From Sphingomonas taxi (GTDB lineage: Bacteria; Pseudomonadota; Alphaproteobacteria; Sphingomonadales; Sphingomonadaceae): a DNA stretch of 64,000 bases. Both the position numbers and the translations under genes were made by a program. Under the pieces are notes generated by a model, which searched no databases, had not been told where the DNA came from, and was given only the letters and a program-made list of their open reading frames with translations. The stretch spans positions 1 through 64,000 of the forward strand of contig QFQI01000004.1 in the NCBI GenBank assembly GCA_003243195.1, given 5' to 3'. Shown piece by piece: positions 17,387-24,016 of the stretch (position 1 is the stretch's first letter; the number at the start of each line of letters is the position of its first letter).

Positions 17387-18116
17387 CAGGATTCTCCACT
17401 TGCTTCTGCACGACCGTCGACACGCCATTCCCACCCAGCACGGCGGCGAAATTGCCATGCTCGCGGATGTTGAACACGACGATCGGAATGTTGGAATCAC
17501 GGCACAGCGCGATGGCGCTGGCATCCATGACCTTCAGGTTCTTCGCCAGCACCGTGTCGTAGCTGACGGTATCGAAACGCTTGGCGTCCGCCACCTTCTT
17601 GGGATCGGCATCGTAGACGCCGTCGACCGACGTCCCCTTGAACAGCGCGTCGCAGTTCAGTTCGGCGGCACGCAGTGCCGCGCCGCTGTCGGTGGTGAAG
17701 AACGGCGATCCGACGCCGGCGGCGAAGATCACCACCCGGCCCTTCTCCAGATGCCGCTCGGCACGGCGGCGGATGAACGGCTCGCACACCGACTGCATCG
17801 GGATCGCCGACTGCACGCGCGTGTCGACGCCGATCTGCTCCAGCGCGTTCTGGACCGCCAGCGCGTTCATGACGGTCGCCAGCATGCCCATGTAATCGGC
17901 GGTGCCGCGTTCGAAGCCCTTCGCCGCCGCGGCCAGCCCACGGAAGATGTTACCACCGCCGACGACGACGCACAGCTCATACCCTTGCGCCTTCACATCC
18001 GCGATCTCCTCGGCCACGCGGGCGGTGACCGCCGGGTCGATCGCCAGTCCGCCCTCGCCCATCAGGACTTCGCCGGACAGCTTCAGCAGGATGCGTTTGT
18101 AGCGGGGGGTGGTCAT
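17373..18116 (-). CDS. pyrH: UMP kinase
   Basis: A hexameric uridylate kinase of 247 residues (amino-acid kinase fold) that converts UMP to UDP, feeding pyrimidine nucleotides and nucleotide-sugar synthesis. The N-terminal L-L-K-L-S-G-E and the G-G-G-N-I-F-R-G loop are diagnostic. It heads the pyrH-frr-uppS-cdsA-dxr-rseP-bamA-skp-fabZ run. A promoter of the TTGCCA-N16-CTAGGG type lies just upstream, after the rpsB-tsf terminator, so this block is probably transcribed separately from rpsB-tsf. Confidence 0.97.
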   Translation of the reverse strand: MTTPRYKRILLKLSGEVLMGEGGLAIDPAVTARVAEEIADVKAQGYELCVVVGGGNIFRGLAAAAKGFERGTADYMGMLATVMNALAVQNALEQIGVDTRVQSAIPMQSVCEPFIRRRAERHLEKGRVVIFAAGVGSPFFTTDSGAALRAAELNCDALFKGTSVDGVYDADPKKVADAKRFDTVSYDTVLAKNLKVMDASAIALCRDSNIPIVVFNIREHGNFAAVLGGNGVSTVVQKQVENPDARV

Positions 18117-18153
18117 CGAATTCCATTTTGCTGGGAAGCACGAGCGGCGCGGA

Positions 18154-18181
18154 CCCTAGGCGGCAGGTTCACGGCTGGCAA
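18154..18181 (-). promoter_or_regulatory. candidate pyrH promoter
   Basis: On the minus strand TTGCCA (18181-18176) and CTAGGG (18159-18154) are spaced by 16 bases, starting transcription about 30 bases upstream of the pyrH ATG. The layout is the same as at rpsB and rpmE. It follows a terminator-like hairpin at 18222-18252. Confidence 0.45.
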
Positions 18182-18221
18182 TGGGTTGACACATTGCGCG
18201 TCGCACATCCCGCCAACGCAA

Positions 18222-18252
18222 ACCGCCGCCCCGACGAAGCCGGAGCGGCGGT
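18222..18252 (-). terminator. rpsB-tsf terminator hairpin
   Basis: On the minus strand ACCGCCGC and GCGGCGGT pair perfectly, with a further CCG/CGG inside, and a T-containing run (TTTGCGTT) follows. The hairpin lies about 60 bases after the tsf stop and separates tsf from pyrH. The T-run is imperfect, as is usual in GC-rich genomes. Confidence 0.6.
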
Positions 18253-18314
18253 CCGTGCCGGCCGTCGGCGATCCCGCCACGCCGGGATCAAGCCCTGGCG
18301 CGGCGGGCGGCGGT

Positions 18315-19247
18315 TCAGCCCTGCGGCACGCCCGAGGCGGCGGCGACTTCGGCGGCGAAGTCGGACACTTCCTTCTCGATGCCCTCGCCGAGCTGGAAGC
18401 GGACATAGTCCTTCAGCACGATCGTCGCGCCGGCATCCTTGCCCGCCTTGGCGACCACGTCGCTGATCTTGGTCTTGCCATCCATGACGAACAACTGGCT
18501 GACCAGCGCATGCTCCTTGCGGAACTTGGCGATCGAACCTTCCACCATCTTGGCGATGATGTCGGCCGGCTTGCCCGATTCGCCCGCCTTCTCGGTCGCG
18601 ATCGCGCGCTCGCGCTCGATCTCGGCCTCGTCCAGGTCTTCCTCGTTCAGCGCCTTCGGGAAGGCCGCCGCGATGTGCATGGCGAGCTGCTTGCCCAGCG
18701 CCTGCAGCGCCTCGTCCGACGCCTCGCTCTCCAGTGCGACCAGCACGCCGATCTTGCCCAGGCCGGCGCTCTGCTGGTTGTGGACATAGGCGACGACCGC
18801 ACCCTTCTCCACGCTCAGGCGACGCGCGCGACGGATCGACTGGTTCTCGCCGATCGTGGCGATGTTGTTGGTCAGCGCCTCCTCGACCGTCGTGCCCGAC
18901 GGCATCTGCGCGGCCTTGATCGCATCCACGTCGCCGCCGGTCGCCAGCGCGATCTGCGTCACTTCGCGCACGAAGTTCTGGAACTGGTCGTTCTTGGCGA
19001 CGAAGTCGGTTTCGGAATTCACCTCGACCGCCGCGCCCCTGGTGCCGGACACCGCAACGCCGACCAGCCCCTCGGCCGCGGTGCGGCTCGACTTCTTCTG
19101 CGCGGCCGCCAGCCCCTTGGTACGCAGCCAGTCCAGCGCCGCATCCGTGTCGCCGCCGGTCTCGTTCAGCGCCTTCTTGCAGTCCATCATGCCCGCGCCG
19201 CTCTTCTCGCGCAGGTCCTTGACCATCGCTGCCGTGATATCGGCCAT
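18315..19247 (-). CDS. tsf: elongation factor Ts
   Basis: A 310-residue guanine-nucleotide exchange factor that regenerates EF-Tu-GTP. The N-terminal UBA-like part (V-K-D-L-R-E-K-S-G-A-G-M-M-D-C-K-K-A-L) and the T-D-F-V-A-K-N exchange core are classic. Two ATGs are six bases apart. The inner one (19247, M-A-D-I-T) has GAGGA eight bases upstream, while the outer one (19253) leaves only two bases of spacing, so the inner start is chosen. It is co-transcribed with rpsB across a gap holding two strong hairpins. Confidence 0.97.
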   Translation of the reverse strand: MADITAAMVKDLREKSGAGMMDCKKALNETGGDTDAALDWLRTKGLAAAQKKSSRTAAEGLVGVAVSGTRGAAVEVNSETDFVAKNDQFQNFVREVTQIALATGGDVDAIKAAQMPSGTTVEEALTNNIATIGENQSIRRARRLSVEKGAVVAYVHNQQSAGLGKIGVLVALESEASDEALQALGKQLAMHIAAAFPKALNEEDLDEAEIERERAIATEKAGESGKPADIIAKMVEGSIAKFRKEHALVSQLFVMDGKTKISDVVAKAGKDAGATIVLKDYVRFQLGEGIEKEVSDFAAEVAAASGVPQG

Positions 19248-19272
19248 TTCCATTGTCCTCAGCTTGATGGCA

Positions 19273-19308
19273 TCGACGCGCGGCGATCGAACAATCGCCG
19301 CGCGTCGA
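19273..19308 (-). promoter_or_regulatory. long perfect hairpin between rpsB and tsf
   Basis: An inverted repeat with a 15-bp perfect stem and a six-base loop (CGAACA on the plus strand), 26 bases before the tsf start. No T-run follows, so it is more likely an RNA processing or stability element or partial attenuator than a full terminator. It pairs with a second hairpin at 19322-19346. Confidence 0.55.
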
Positions 19309-19321
19309 GCGGGAAATCGGT

Positions 19322-19346
19322 GGAGGCTCCGCGATACGGAGCCTCC
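19322..19346 (-). promoter_or_regulatory. second hairpin between rpsB and tsf
   Basis: GGAGGCTCCG and CGGAGCCTCC form a perfect 10-bp stem with a five-base loop, starting 19 bases after the rpsB stop. In E. coli the rpsB-tsf gap holds a partial terminator. By analogy this one may adjust S2 versus EF-Ts output, which is inference. Confidence 0.55.
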
Positions 19347-19364
19347 GTGACATTCACGCGTCGC

Positions 19365-20171
19365 TTACGCGGCCGCGGTTTCGCCCTCGGCCGACGCGGC
19401 GTCGGCGGGCGCCGCCTCGACGTGCAACGCTTCCTCTGCCGGCGGCTCGCTCATCGCGCCCAGGTCGGCGCCACGGCTGGCCTGCTGCTGCTGGTTGCCG
19501 CGCGTGGCGGCGATCGCCACCGCGTCGCAATACAGGCGGATCGCGCGCGCCGCGTCGTCATTGGCGGGCACCGGGAAGGCGATGCCGTCCGGCGACACGT
19601 TCGAATCGAGGATCGCGACGACCGGGATGCCCAGCGTATTGGCTTCCTTGATCGCCAGCTCTTCCTTGTTGGCGTCGATCACGAACATCACGTCGGGCAC
19701 GCCGCCCATGTCACGGATGCCGCCCAGCGACAGCTCCAGCTTGTCGCGCTCGCGGGTGAGCTGCAGCACTTCCTTCTTGGTCAGGCCGGCGGTGTTGCCC
19801 GACAGCTGCTCTTCGAGCGCCTTCAGACGCTTGATCGAGTTGCTGATCGTCTTCCAGTTGGTGAGCATGCCGCCCAGCCAGCGGTGGTTGACGAAATGCT
19901 GGCCGGCACGACGCGCGGCGTCGGCGATCGGCTCCTGCGCCTGACGCTTGGTGCCGACGAACAGCACCTTGCCGCCGGCGGCGACCGACTGGCTGACGAA
20001 GTCGAGCGCGCGAGCGAACAGCGGCACGGTCTGCGACAGGTCGATGATGTGGACGCCGTTGCGGTCACCGAAGATGTAGGGCTTCATCTTCGGGTTCCAG
20101 CGATGCGTCTGGTGGCCGAAGTGCGCGCCGGTTTCGATGAGCTGCTGCATGCTGACGACAGGGGCCGCCAT
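19365..20171 (-). CDS. rpsB: 30S ribosomal protein S2
   Basis: A small-subunit protein of 268 residues, needed for S1 binding and initiation. The diagnostic G-A-H-F-G-H-Q-T-H-R-W-N-P-K-M near residue 15 and the later F-V-N-H-R-W-L-G-G-M-L-T-N are intact. The C-terminal 40 residues are an acidic/Ala-rich tail. The open frame runs far upstream, but the ATG at 20171 has AGGAA nine bases before it and the family N-terminus (M-A-A-P-V-V-S-M-Q-Q-L). Its leader contains a long-range inverted repeat. Confidence 0.97.
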   Translation of the reverse strand: MAAPVVSMQQLIETGAHFGHQTHRWNPKMKPYIFGDRNGVHIIDLSQTVPLFARALDFVSQSVAAGGKVLFVGTKRQAQEPIADAARRAGQHFVNHRWLGGMLTNWKTISNSIKRLKALEEQLSGNTAGLTKKEVLQLTRERDKLELSLGGIRDMGGVPDVMFVIDANKEELAIKEANTLGIPVVAILDSNVSPDGIAFPVPANDDAARAIRLYCDAVAIAATRGNQQQQASRGADLGAMSEPPAEEALHVEAAPADAASAEGETAAA

Positions 20172-20197
20172 AACGATATTCCTTCCGGTTAAGCCTC

Positions 20198-20253
20198 TGG
20201 GGAGCGAGTGACGCAACCTTGAAGGCCAGCGCACCGGGTGATGATGCTCCCCA
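20198..20253 (-). promoter_or_regulatory. long-range inverted repeat in rpsB leader
   Basis: TGGGGAGC (20198-20205) and GCTCCCCA (20246-20253) are perfect complements enclosing 40 bases, all inside the roughly 95-base rpsB leader. S2 represses its own message through the leader in enterobacteria. This could be the alphaproteobacterial counterpart, which is inference from position and pairing only. Confidence 0.45.
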
Positions 20254-20272
20254 TGCGGGGTTGAGGCGCGCG

Positions 20273-20300
20273 CCCTAGCGGATACCGCGCCGCGACGCAA
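20273..20300 (-). promoter_or_regulatory. candidate rpsB promoter
   Basis: On the minus strand TTGCGT (20300-20295) and CTAGGG (20278-20273, in GCTAGGGC) are 16 bases apart. The same arrangement precedes pyrH and rpmE. The GCTA core recalls the Caulobacter housekeeping -10. It is divergent from the stress-gene control region that begins at 20316. Confidence 0.5.
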
Positions 20301-20315
20301 TCGCGACAATCGTGG

Positions 20316-20321
20316 TTGACA
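20316..20321 (+). promoter_or_regulatory. TTGACA, possible sigma-70 -35 of the small SOS gene
   Basis: A perfect -35 hexamer just upstream of the first LexA box. The matching -10 at 17 bases would be AACAAG, only a three-of-six match, so the housekeeping promoter here is weak or absent. Box 1 would sit between -35 and -10 if it is used. Confidence 0.3.
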
Positions 20322-20326
20322 CGATT

Positions 20327-20341
20327 GAACATAGGTGGAAC
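20327..20341 (+). promoter_or_regulatory. LexA box 1 (GAAC-N7-GAAC)
   Basis: GAACATAGGTGGAAC is an exact match to the alphaproteobacterial LexA operator, the complement of GTTC-N7-GTTC. It lies upstream of the small membrane-protein gene at 20468. A second exact box starts 23 bases further on, about two helical turns. Confidence 0.7.
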
Positions 20342-20349
20342 AAGATGGA

Positions 20350-20364
20350 GAACAGAGCGGGAAC
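20350..20364 (+). promoter_or_regulatory. LexA box 2 (GAAC-N7-GAAC)
   Basis: GAACAGAGCGGGAAC is a second exact LexA operator. Its last GAAC is shared with the -35 element of an EcfG-type promoter (20360-20384), so LexA bound here would block that promoter directly. Confidence 0.72.
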
Positions 20365-20384
20365 CGAGCTCCAGACTGAACGTT
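20360..20384 (+). promoter_or_regulatory. EcfG-type general-stress promoter
   Basis: GGAAC (20360-20364), 16 bases, CGTT (20381-20384): an exact match to the promoter recognised by the alphaproteobacterial general-stress sigma factor EcfG/SigT. Transcription would start near 20391, leaving a leader of about 77 bases to the ATG at 20468. Confidence 0.65.
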
Positions 20385-20467
20385 CCGCTTCAAGATTGAT
20401 TCAGGAACCGGGTCGCGGATCGGGCAGTTGGGGCGGCAAGGTTCGCACGATGTGCGAGGAGGCAGGC

Positions 20468-20710
20468 ATGTTGACGTTGGTGACCATGTTGGTGTTCGGC
20501 GGCGCGGTGTCGCTGGCCATCTATGCGATCGCATCCACCGTGCGGCCGCAAGCGACGCGAATCGTGCGGATCCTGCGCGGGCACCCCGCTTCCCCGCGAT
20601 TCGAACCGCTCTCTACGCTGGTGCGTGCCGAGCGGCGGATCGCGGTCAGGCGCTGGTCGGCGGGGTCGGCGCTGGTGCCGGTGTCGTGCCGCCCGCGCGA
20701 AGCCGCTTGA
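20468..20710 (+). CDS. small single-helix membrane protein, SOS/stress-controlled
   Basis: An 80-residue protein with one N-terminal transmembrane helix (about residues 2-24, M-L-T-L-V-T-M-L-V-F then G-G-A-V-S-L-A-I-Y) and a strongly basic cytoplasmic or periplasmic tail (many Arg). No named family is recognised. The start at 20468 has GAGGAGG five bases upstream. The frame is open to 20312 without stops, but earlier starts (20345, 20450) lie in or just past the operators and lack a good binding site. Two exact LexA boxes and an exact EcfG promoter precede it. Its last 65 bases overlap the pssA 3' end tail-to-tail. Size, helix and SOS control recall division inhibitors such as Caulobacter SidA; that is inference. 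Confidence 0.7.
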   Translation: MLTLVTMLVFGGAVSLAIYAIASTVRPQATRIVRILRGHPASPRFEPLSTLVRAERRIAVRRWSAGSALVPVSCRPREAA

Positions 20711-21458
20711 CGCGCGCATAGCTGATCACGCTGAACGGCAACGCCAGCAGATAGGCGATCCCCGCGGCGGCCGCGGTCTGCCAGGGGGCGCTCACCGCCG
20801 CCGCGCCGACCGCCACGACGATCGCGATCGCCTCGAAACGGATATGAGGACGCAGCTTCAGCGACGTCCAGGAGAAAGTGGCAAGGCTCGACACCATCAG
20901 GATCGCCACCGCTACCGTCCACGGCGCCACCAGTCGCGGGTCGCGCAGCAGCGGTTCGTCGGTCACGAACCACAGGAACAGCGGCAACAGCGCGAGCGCG
21001 GCGCCGGCGGGCGCGGGCACGCCGGTGAGGAAACCGGCCGATTTGTGGGGCTGGTCGTCGGCGTCGATATTGGCGTTGAAGCGCGCGAGCCGCAGCGCGC
21101 AGAACACCGCCATCACCAGCGCCGCCATCCAGCCGAAGCGCGGCAGGTCCCGCAGCGACCATAGATACAGGATCAGCGCCGGGGACACGCCGAACGAGAT
21201 CGCATCGGAAAGCGAATCGAGTTCGGCGCCGAACCGGCTCTCGCCATGCAGCATCCGCGCGACGCGCCCGTCCAGCCCGTCGAGCACGCCGGCGACCAGC
21301 ACCATCGTCACGGCGAGTTCCCAATGGCCGGAGATCGCGAAGCGGATTCCCGACAGGCCGGAACATAGCGCCAGCGCGGTCACGGCATTGGGGGCGACCG
21401 CGCGCAGCGGCAGCCCGCCGGGCGGGCGGCGCAGCGGGCGACGGACGGGCGCGCGCAC
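20646..21458 (-). CDS. pssA: CDP-diacylglycerol--serine O-phosphatidyltransferase
   Basis: A membrane enzyme of 270 residues that makes phosphatidylserine from CDP-diacylglycerol and serine. The CDP-alcohol phosphotransferase signature is complete: D-G-L-D-G-R-V-A-R, then G-A-E-L-D-S-L-S-D. Several hydrophobic helices follow, and the tail is Pro/Thr-rich. The open frame runs upstream into psd. The GTG at 21458, with GAAGGGG eight bases before it and 17 bases after the psd stop, is chosen. psd-pssA forms the phosphatidylethanolamine operon, and cdsA upstream in this window supplies its substrate. Confidence 0.93.
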   Translation of the reverse strand: MRAPVRRPLRRPPGGLPLRAVAPNAVTALALCSGLSGIRFAISGHWELAVTMVLVAGVLDGLDGRVARMLHGESRFGAELDSLSDAISFGVSPALILYLWSLRDLPRFGWMAALVMAVFCALRLARFNANIDADDQPHKSAGFLTGVPAPAGAALALLPLFLWFVTDEPLLRDPRLVAPWTVAVAILMVSSLATFSWTSLKLRPHIRFEAIAIVVAVGAAAVSAPWQTAAAAGIAYLLALPFSVISYARVKRLRAGGTTPAPAPTPPTSA

Positions 21459-21474
21459 GCTCAGCGCCCCTTCG

Positions 21475-22197
21475 TCATTGTGCGACGCCGCTGACGCGCT
21501 CGACGCCGAAGCGGCCCAGCACCGTCTCGCCCGCGATCGCGCGCTGTCCCAGCGCGACCTGCGGGGCATAACCCTCGGGCAGATAGACATCGACGCGGCT
21601 GCCGAAGCGAATCAGGCCGATACGCTGCCCCGCCGCCACGATGTCGCCGATCTTGGCGAAGGCGACGATGCGCCGCGCAACCAGTCCGGCGATCTGCGTG
21701 AAGCCGACACGGCGGCCGTCGAAGCCCTCGACCACGAAATGCTGGCGCTCGTTCTCCTCCGACGCCTTGTCGAGATCGGCGTTCAGGAACTTGCCCGAGA
21801 TATAGACGACCTGCCGGATCGTGCCCGCGATCGGCGTACGGTTGATATGCACGTCGAACACCGACATGAACACCGACACGCGCACCATCGGCGCGTCGCC
21901 GAGATCCCCGACCAGCTCGCGCGGCACCGGCACGCGCTCGATCATGGTGATGAGTCCATCAGCCGGCGACACGATCAGGTCGTCGCCGATCGGCGTGGTG
22001 CGCACGGGATCGCGGAAGAATGCGGCGACCCACAGCGTCAGCCCGAGGAACGGCCAGAAGAACACTTTGGAGACGATCGTCATCAACAAGGTGATGCCGA
22101 ACGCGATCGCGGTGAACTTCTGCCCCTCGGGGTGCACGGCGGGGAAACGCCATTTGACGGTGGTCGTGACGACCGGCGGCTTGTCGAGCGAAGTCAT
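21475..22197 (-). CDS. psd: phosphatidylserine decarboxylase proenzyme
   Basis: A 240-residue inner-membrane enzyme of the short PSD-B-like group, making phosphatidylethanolamine. The self-cleavage site is R-F-G-S-R-V-D near residue 207. Cleavage before Ser creates the pyruvoyl group of the small alpha chain. Two hydrophobic segments near residues 25-65 anchor the beta chain. The ATG is 17-aminoacyl-close to a GGACGAAG binding site. It is followed at 17 bases by pssA, the enzyme that provides its substrate. Confidence 0.95.
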   Translation of the reverse strand: MTSLDKPPVVTTTVKWRFPAVHPEGQKFTAIAFGITLLMTIVSKVFFWPFLGLTLWVAAFFRDPVRTTPIGDDLIVSPADGLITMIERVPVPRELVGDLGDAPMVRVSVFMSVFDVHINRTPIAGTIRQVVYISGKFLNADLDKASEENERQHFVVEGFDGRRVGFTQIAGLVARRIVAFAKIGDIVAAGQRIGLIRFGSRVDVYLPEGYAPQVALGQRAIAGETVLGRFGVERVSGVAQ

Positions 22198-22330
22198 CGC
22201 TTCGTCCTATCGGGCGCGAACGCCGGTGACAACGCCGCTTGCGCGCGGGGCCATCCCAACCGCGCGGTTGATCCCCCGCGCCCTTCCCCGTATCGCCGCA
22301 CCCAACCTCCCCTGCCAAGGACAAGCGAGC

Positions 22331-23551
22331 ATGGCCAAGATCAAGGTGAAGACGCCCGTCGTGGAGATCGACGGCGACGAGATGACGCGGATCATCTGGG
22401 AATGGATCCGGGAACGCCTGATCAAGCCATACCTCGACATCGACCTGGACTATTACGACCTGGGCATCGAGCGGCGCGACGCCACCGACGATCAGGTGAC
22501 GGTCGACAGCGCCAAGGCGATCCAGAAGTACGGCGTGGGCGTGAAGTGCGCCACGATCACCCCCGACGAGCAGCGCGTCGAGGAATTCGGCCTGAAGAAG
22601 ATGTGGCGCTCGCCCAATGGGACGATCCGCAACATCCTGGGCGGCGTCGTCTTCCGCGAGCCGATCGTGATCCGGAACGTGCCCCGCCTGATCCCGGGCT
22701 GGACCCATCCGATCGTCGTCGGCCGCCACGCGTTCGGCGACCAGTACAAGGCGACCGACTTCAAGGTGCCCGGCAAGGGCAAGCTGACCATGAAGTGGGA
22801 AGGCGAGAACGGCGACACGATCGAGCATGAAGTGTTCGATTTCCCCGCCGCCGGTGTCGCGATGGGCATGTACAACCTCGACGAATCGATCCGCGATTTC
22901 GCGCGCGCGTCGCTGAACTACGGGCTGGGCCGCAACTGGCCGGTGTACCTGTCGACCAAGAACACGATCCTCAAGGCCTATGACGGTCGCTTCAAGGACA
23001 TCTTCGCCGAGGTGTACGAGGCGGAGTTCGTCGACCAGTTCAAGGCCGCGGGCATCGTCTACGAACATCGCCTGATCGACGACATGGTCGCCAGCGCGTT
23101 GAAGTGGAACGGCGAGTTCGTGTGGGCGTGCAAGAACTACGACGGCGACGTGCAGTCGGATCAGGTCGCGCAGGGCTTCGGCTCGCTGGGGCTGATGACG
23201 TCGGTGCTGATGACGCCCGATGGCAAGACGATCGAGGCCGAAGCGGCGCACGGCACCGTCACGCGCCACTATCGCCAGCACCAGCAGGGCAAGGCGACCT
23301 CGACCAACCCGATCGCCTCGATCTTCGCCTGGACCGGCGGGCTGAAGTACCGCGGCAAGTTCGACGGCACCCCGGACGTGACGCGCTTCGCCGAGGCGCT
23401 GGAGCAGGTCTGCGTCGAGACGGTCGAGAGCGGCGACATGACCAAGGATCTCGCGATCCTGATCGGGCCGGAGCAGAAGTGGATGACGACCGAGCAGTTC
23501 TTCGAGGCGGTGCGCGTCAACCTCGAAAAGCGCATGGCGACCTGGGCCTGA
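22331..23551 (+). CDS. icd: NADP-dependent isocitrate dehydrogenase
   Basis: A homodimeric TCA-cycle enzyme of 406 residues, of the eukaryote-like type II isocitrate dehydrogenase subfamily (E-I-D-G-D-E-M-T-R-I-I-W near the N-terminus), producing 2-oxoglutarate and NADPH. Substrate-binding S-P-N-G-T-I-R-N and metal/NADP segments (D-D-M-V-A-S, G-T-V-T-R-H) are intact. The frame is open 170 codons upstream, but the ATG at 22331 with AAGGA ten bases before it gives the family N-terminus. It is a single-gene unit followed by a strong hairpin. Confidence 0.97.
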   Translation: MAKIKVKTPVVEIDGDEMTRIIWEWIRERLIKPYLDIDLDYYDLGIERRDATDDQVTVDSAKAIQKYGVGVKCATITPDEQRVEEFGLKKMWRSPNGTIRNILGGVVFREPIVIRNVPRLIPGWTHPIVVGRHAFGDQYKATDFKVPGKGKLTMKWEGENGDTIEHEVFDFPAAGVAMGMYNLDESIRDFARASLNYGLGRNWPVYLSTKNTILKAYDGRFKDIFAEVYEAEFVDQFKAAGIVYEHRLIDDMVASALKWNGEFVWACKNYDGDVQSDQVAQGFGSLGLMTSVLMTPDGKTIEAEAAHGTVTRHYRQHQQGKATSTNPIASIFAWTGGLKYRGKFDGTPDVTRFAEALEQVCVETVESGDMTKDLAILIGPEQKWMTTEQFFEAVRVNLEKRMATWA

Positions 23552-23559
23552 GCCTGGAC

Positions 23560-23585
23560 GGGGGCGGAGCGAGCGCTTCGCCCCC
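23560..23585 (+). terminator. icd terminator hairpin
   Basis: GGGGGCG (23560-23566) pairs with CGCCCCC (23579-23585), with an extra AGC/GCT pairing inside, starting eight bases after the icd stop. It is followed by TTCGCTT rather than a clean T-run. It is probably the intrinsic terminator of icd and may also stop the convergent DUF5818 gene. Confidence 0.6.
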
Positions 23586-23627
23586 TTCGCTTGCCCCTGC
23601 CCGTCCGCCTGCTGGCCGATGCGCTAA

Positions 23628-23831
23628 TCAGGCGGCGCTCACGCCCTCCACCACGACATGCGCCTCGGCGCTCAGCACCCCGCGCACCCGCACGCGTTTG
23701 TGCACATGGTCGACGGGGACGCGCTGCAACTCCAGCACATAGCGGCCGCCAAGGTCACGGTGCAGCACGAAGGCGCCGCCGTCGCGCACCAATGTGCCGG
23801 TTTCGTCGATGGGGCTGCCGATCAGGGTCAT
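23628..23831 (-). CDS. DUF5818 domain protein
   Basis: A 67-residue protein of the small DUF5818 family found in sphingomonads. The pattern G-T-L-V-R-D-G-G-A-F-V-L-H-R-D, then G-G-R-Y-V-L-E-L-x-R-V-P-V-D-H-V, then K-R-V-R-V-R-G-V-L is the family signature and looks like an OB-like small barrel. The function is unknown. The start at 23831 (M-T-L-I-G) is preferred over the longer frame because the extra 13 residues carry no conservation signal. It is convergent with icd and next to tRNA-Ile2. Confidence 0.78.
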   Translation of the reverse strand: MTLIGSPIDETGTLVRDGGAFVLHRDLGGRYVLELQRVPVDHVHKRVRVRGVLSAEAHVVVEGVSAA

Positions 23832-23884
23832 CGCACCCCCATGGCGGCGTGGCGCAGCCGGCGCAATCACGCGAAGGCCGGCGG

Positions 23885-23957
23885 TGGGCCCGGCAGGACT
23901 CGAACCCGCAACCTAGCCGTTATGAGCGGCCAGCTCTAACCATTGAGCTACAGGCCC
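23885..23957 (-). tRNA. tRNA-Ile2 (CAU)
   Basis: On the minus strand the acceptor GGGCCTG pairs with CGGGCCC, and the D-arm, anticodon arm and T-arm all close. The anticodon loop CTCATAA gives CAU. It is not a methionine tRNA: the C4-G69 and C5-G68 pairs used by TilS to recognise Ile2 are present, and the D-loop and T-arm resemble E. coli tRNA-Ile2. C34 would be modified to lysidine so that it reads AUA. No CCA is encoded. Automated tools often label such genes tRNA-Met. Confidence 0.9.
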
Positions 23958-24016
23958 CGACGCCGTGCCGCCCCGTAGCGCCAGCGGCGGCCCGATGGCA
24001 AGCGCCAGCATCGCCG

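Noticed and set aside
16833..20192. 1119-codon plus-strand frame across frr to rpsB
   Set aside because: It crosses five real minus-strand genes and two intergenic hairpins; this is a GC-driven shadow.
20312..20467. N-terminal extension of the small SOS gene to GTG 20312 or ATG 20345
   Set aside because: Those starts lie upstream of or inside the operators and promoter, so they would not be in the transcript. The extension is polar and unlike a membrane-protein N-terminus, while 20468 has GAGGAGG before it.
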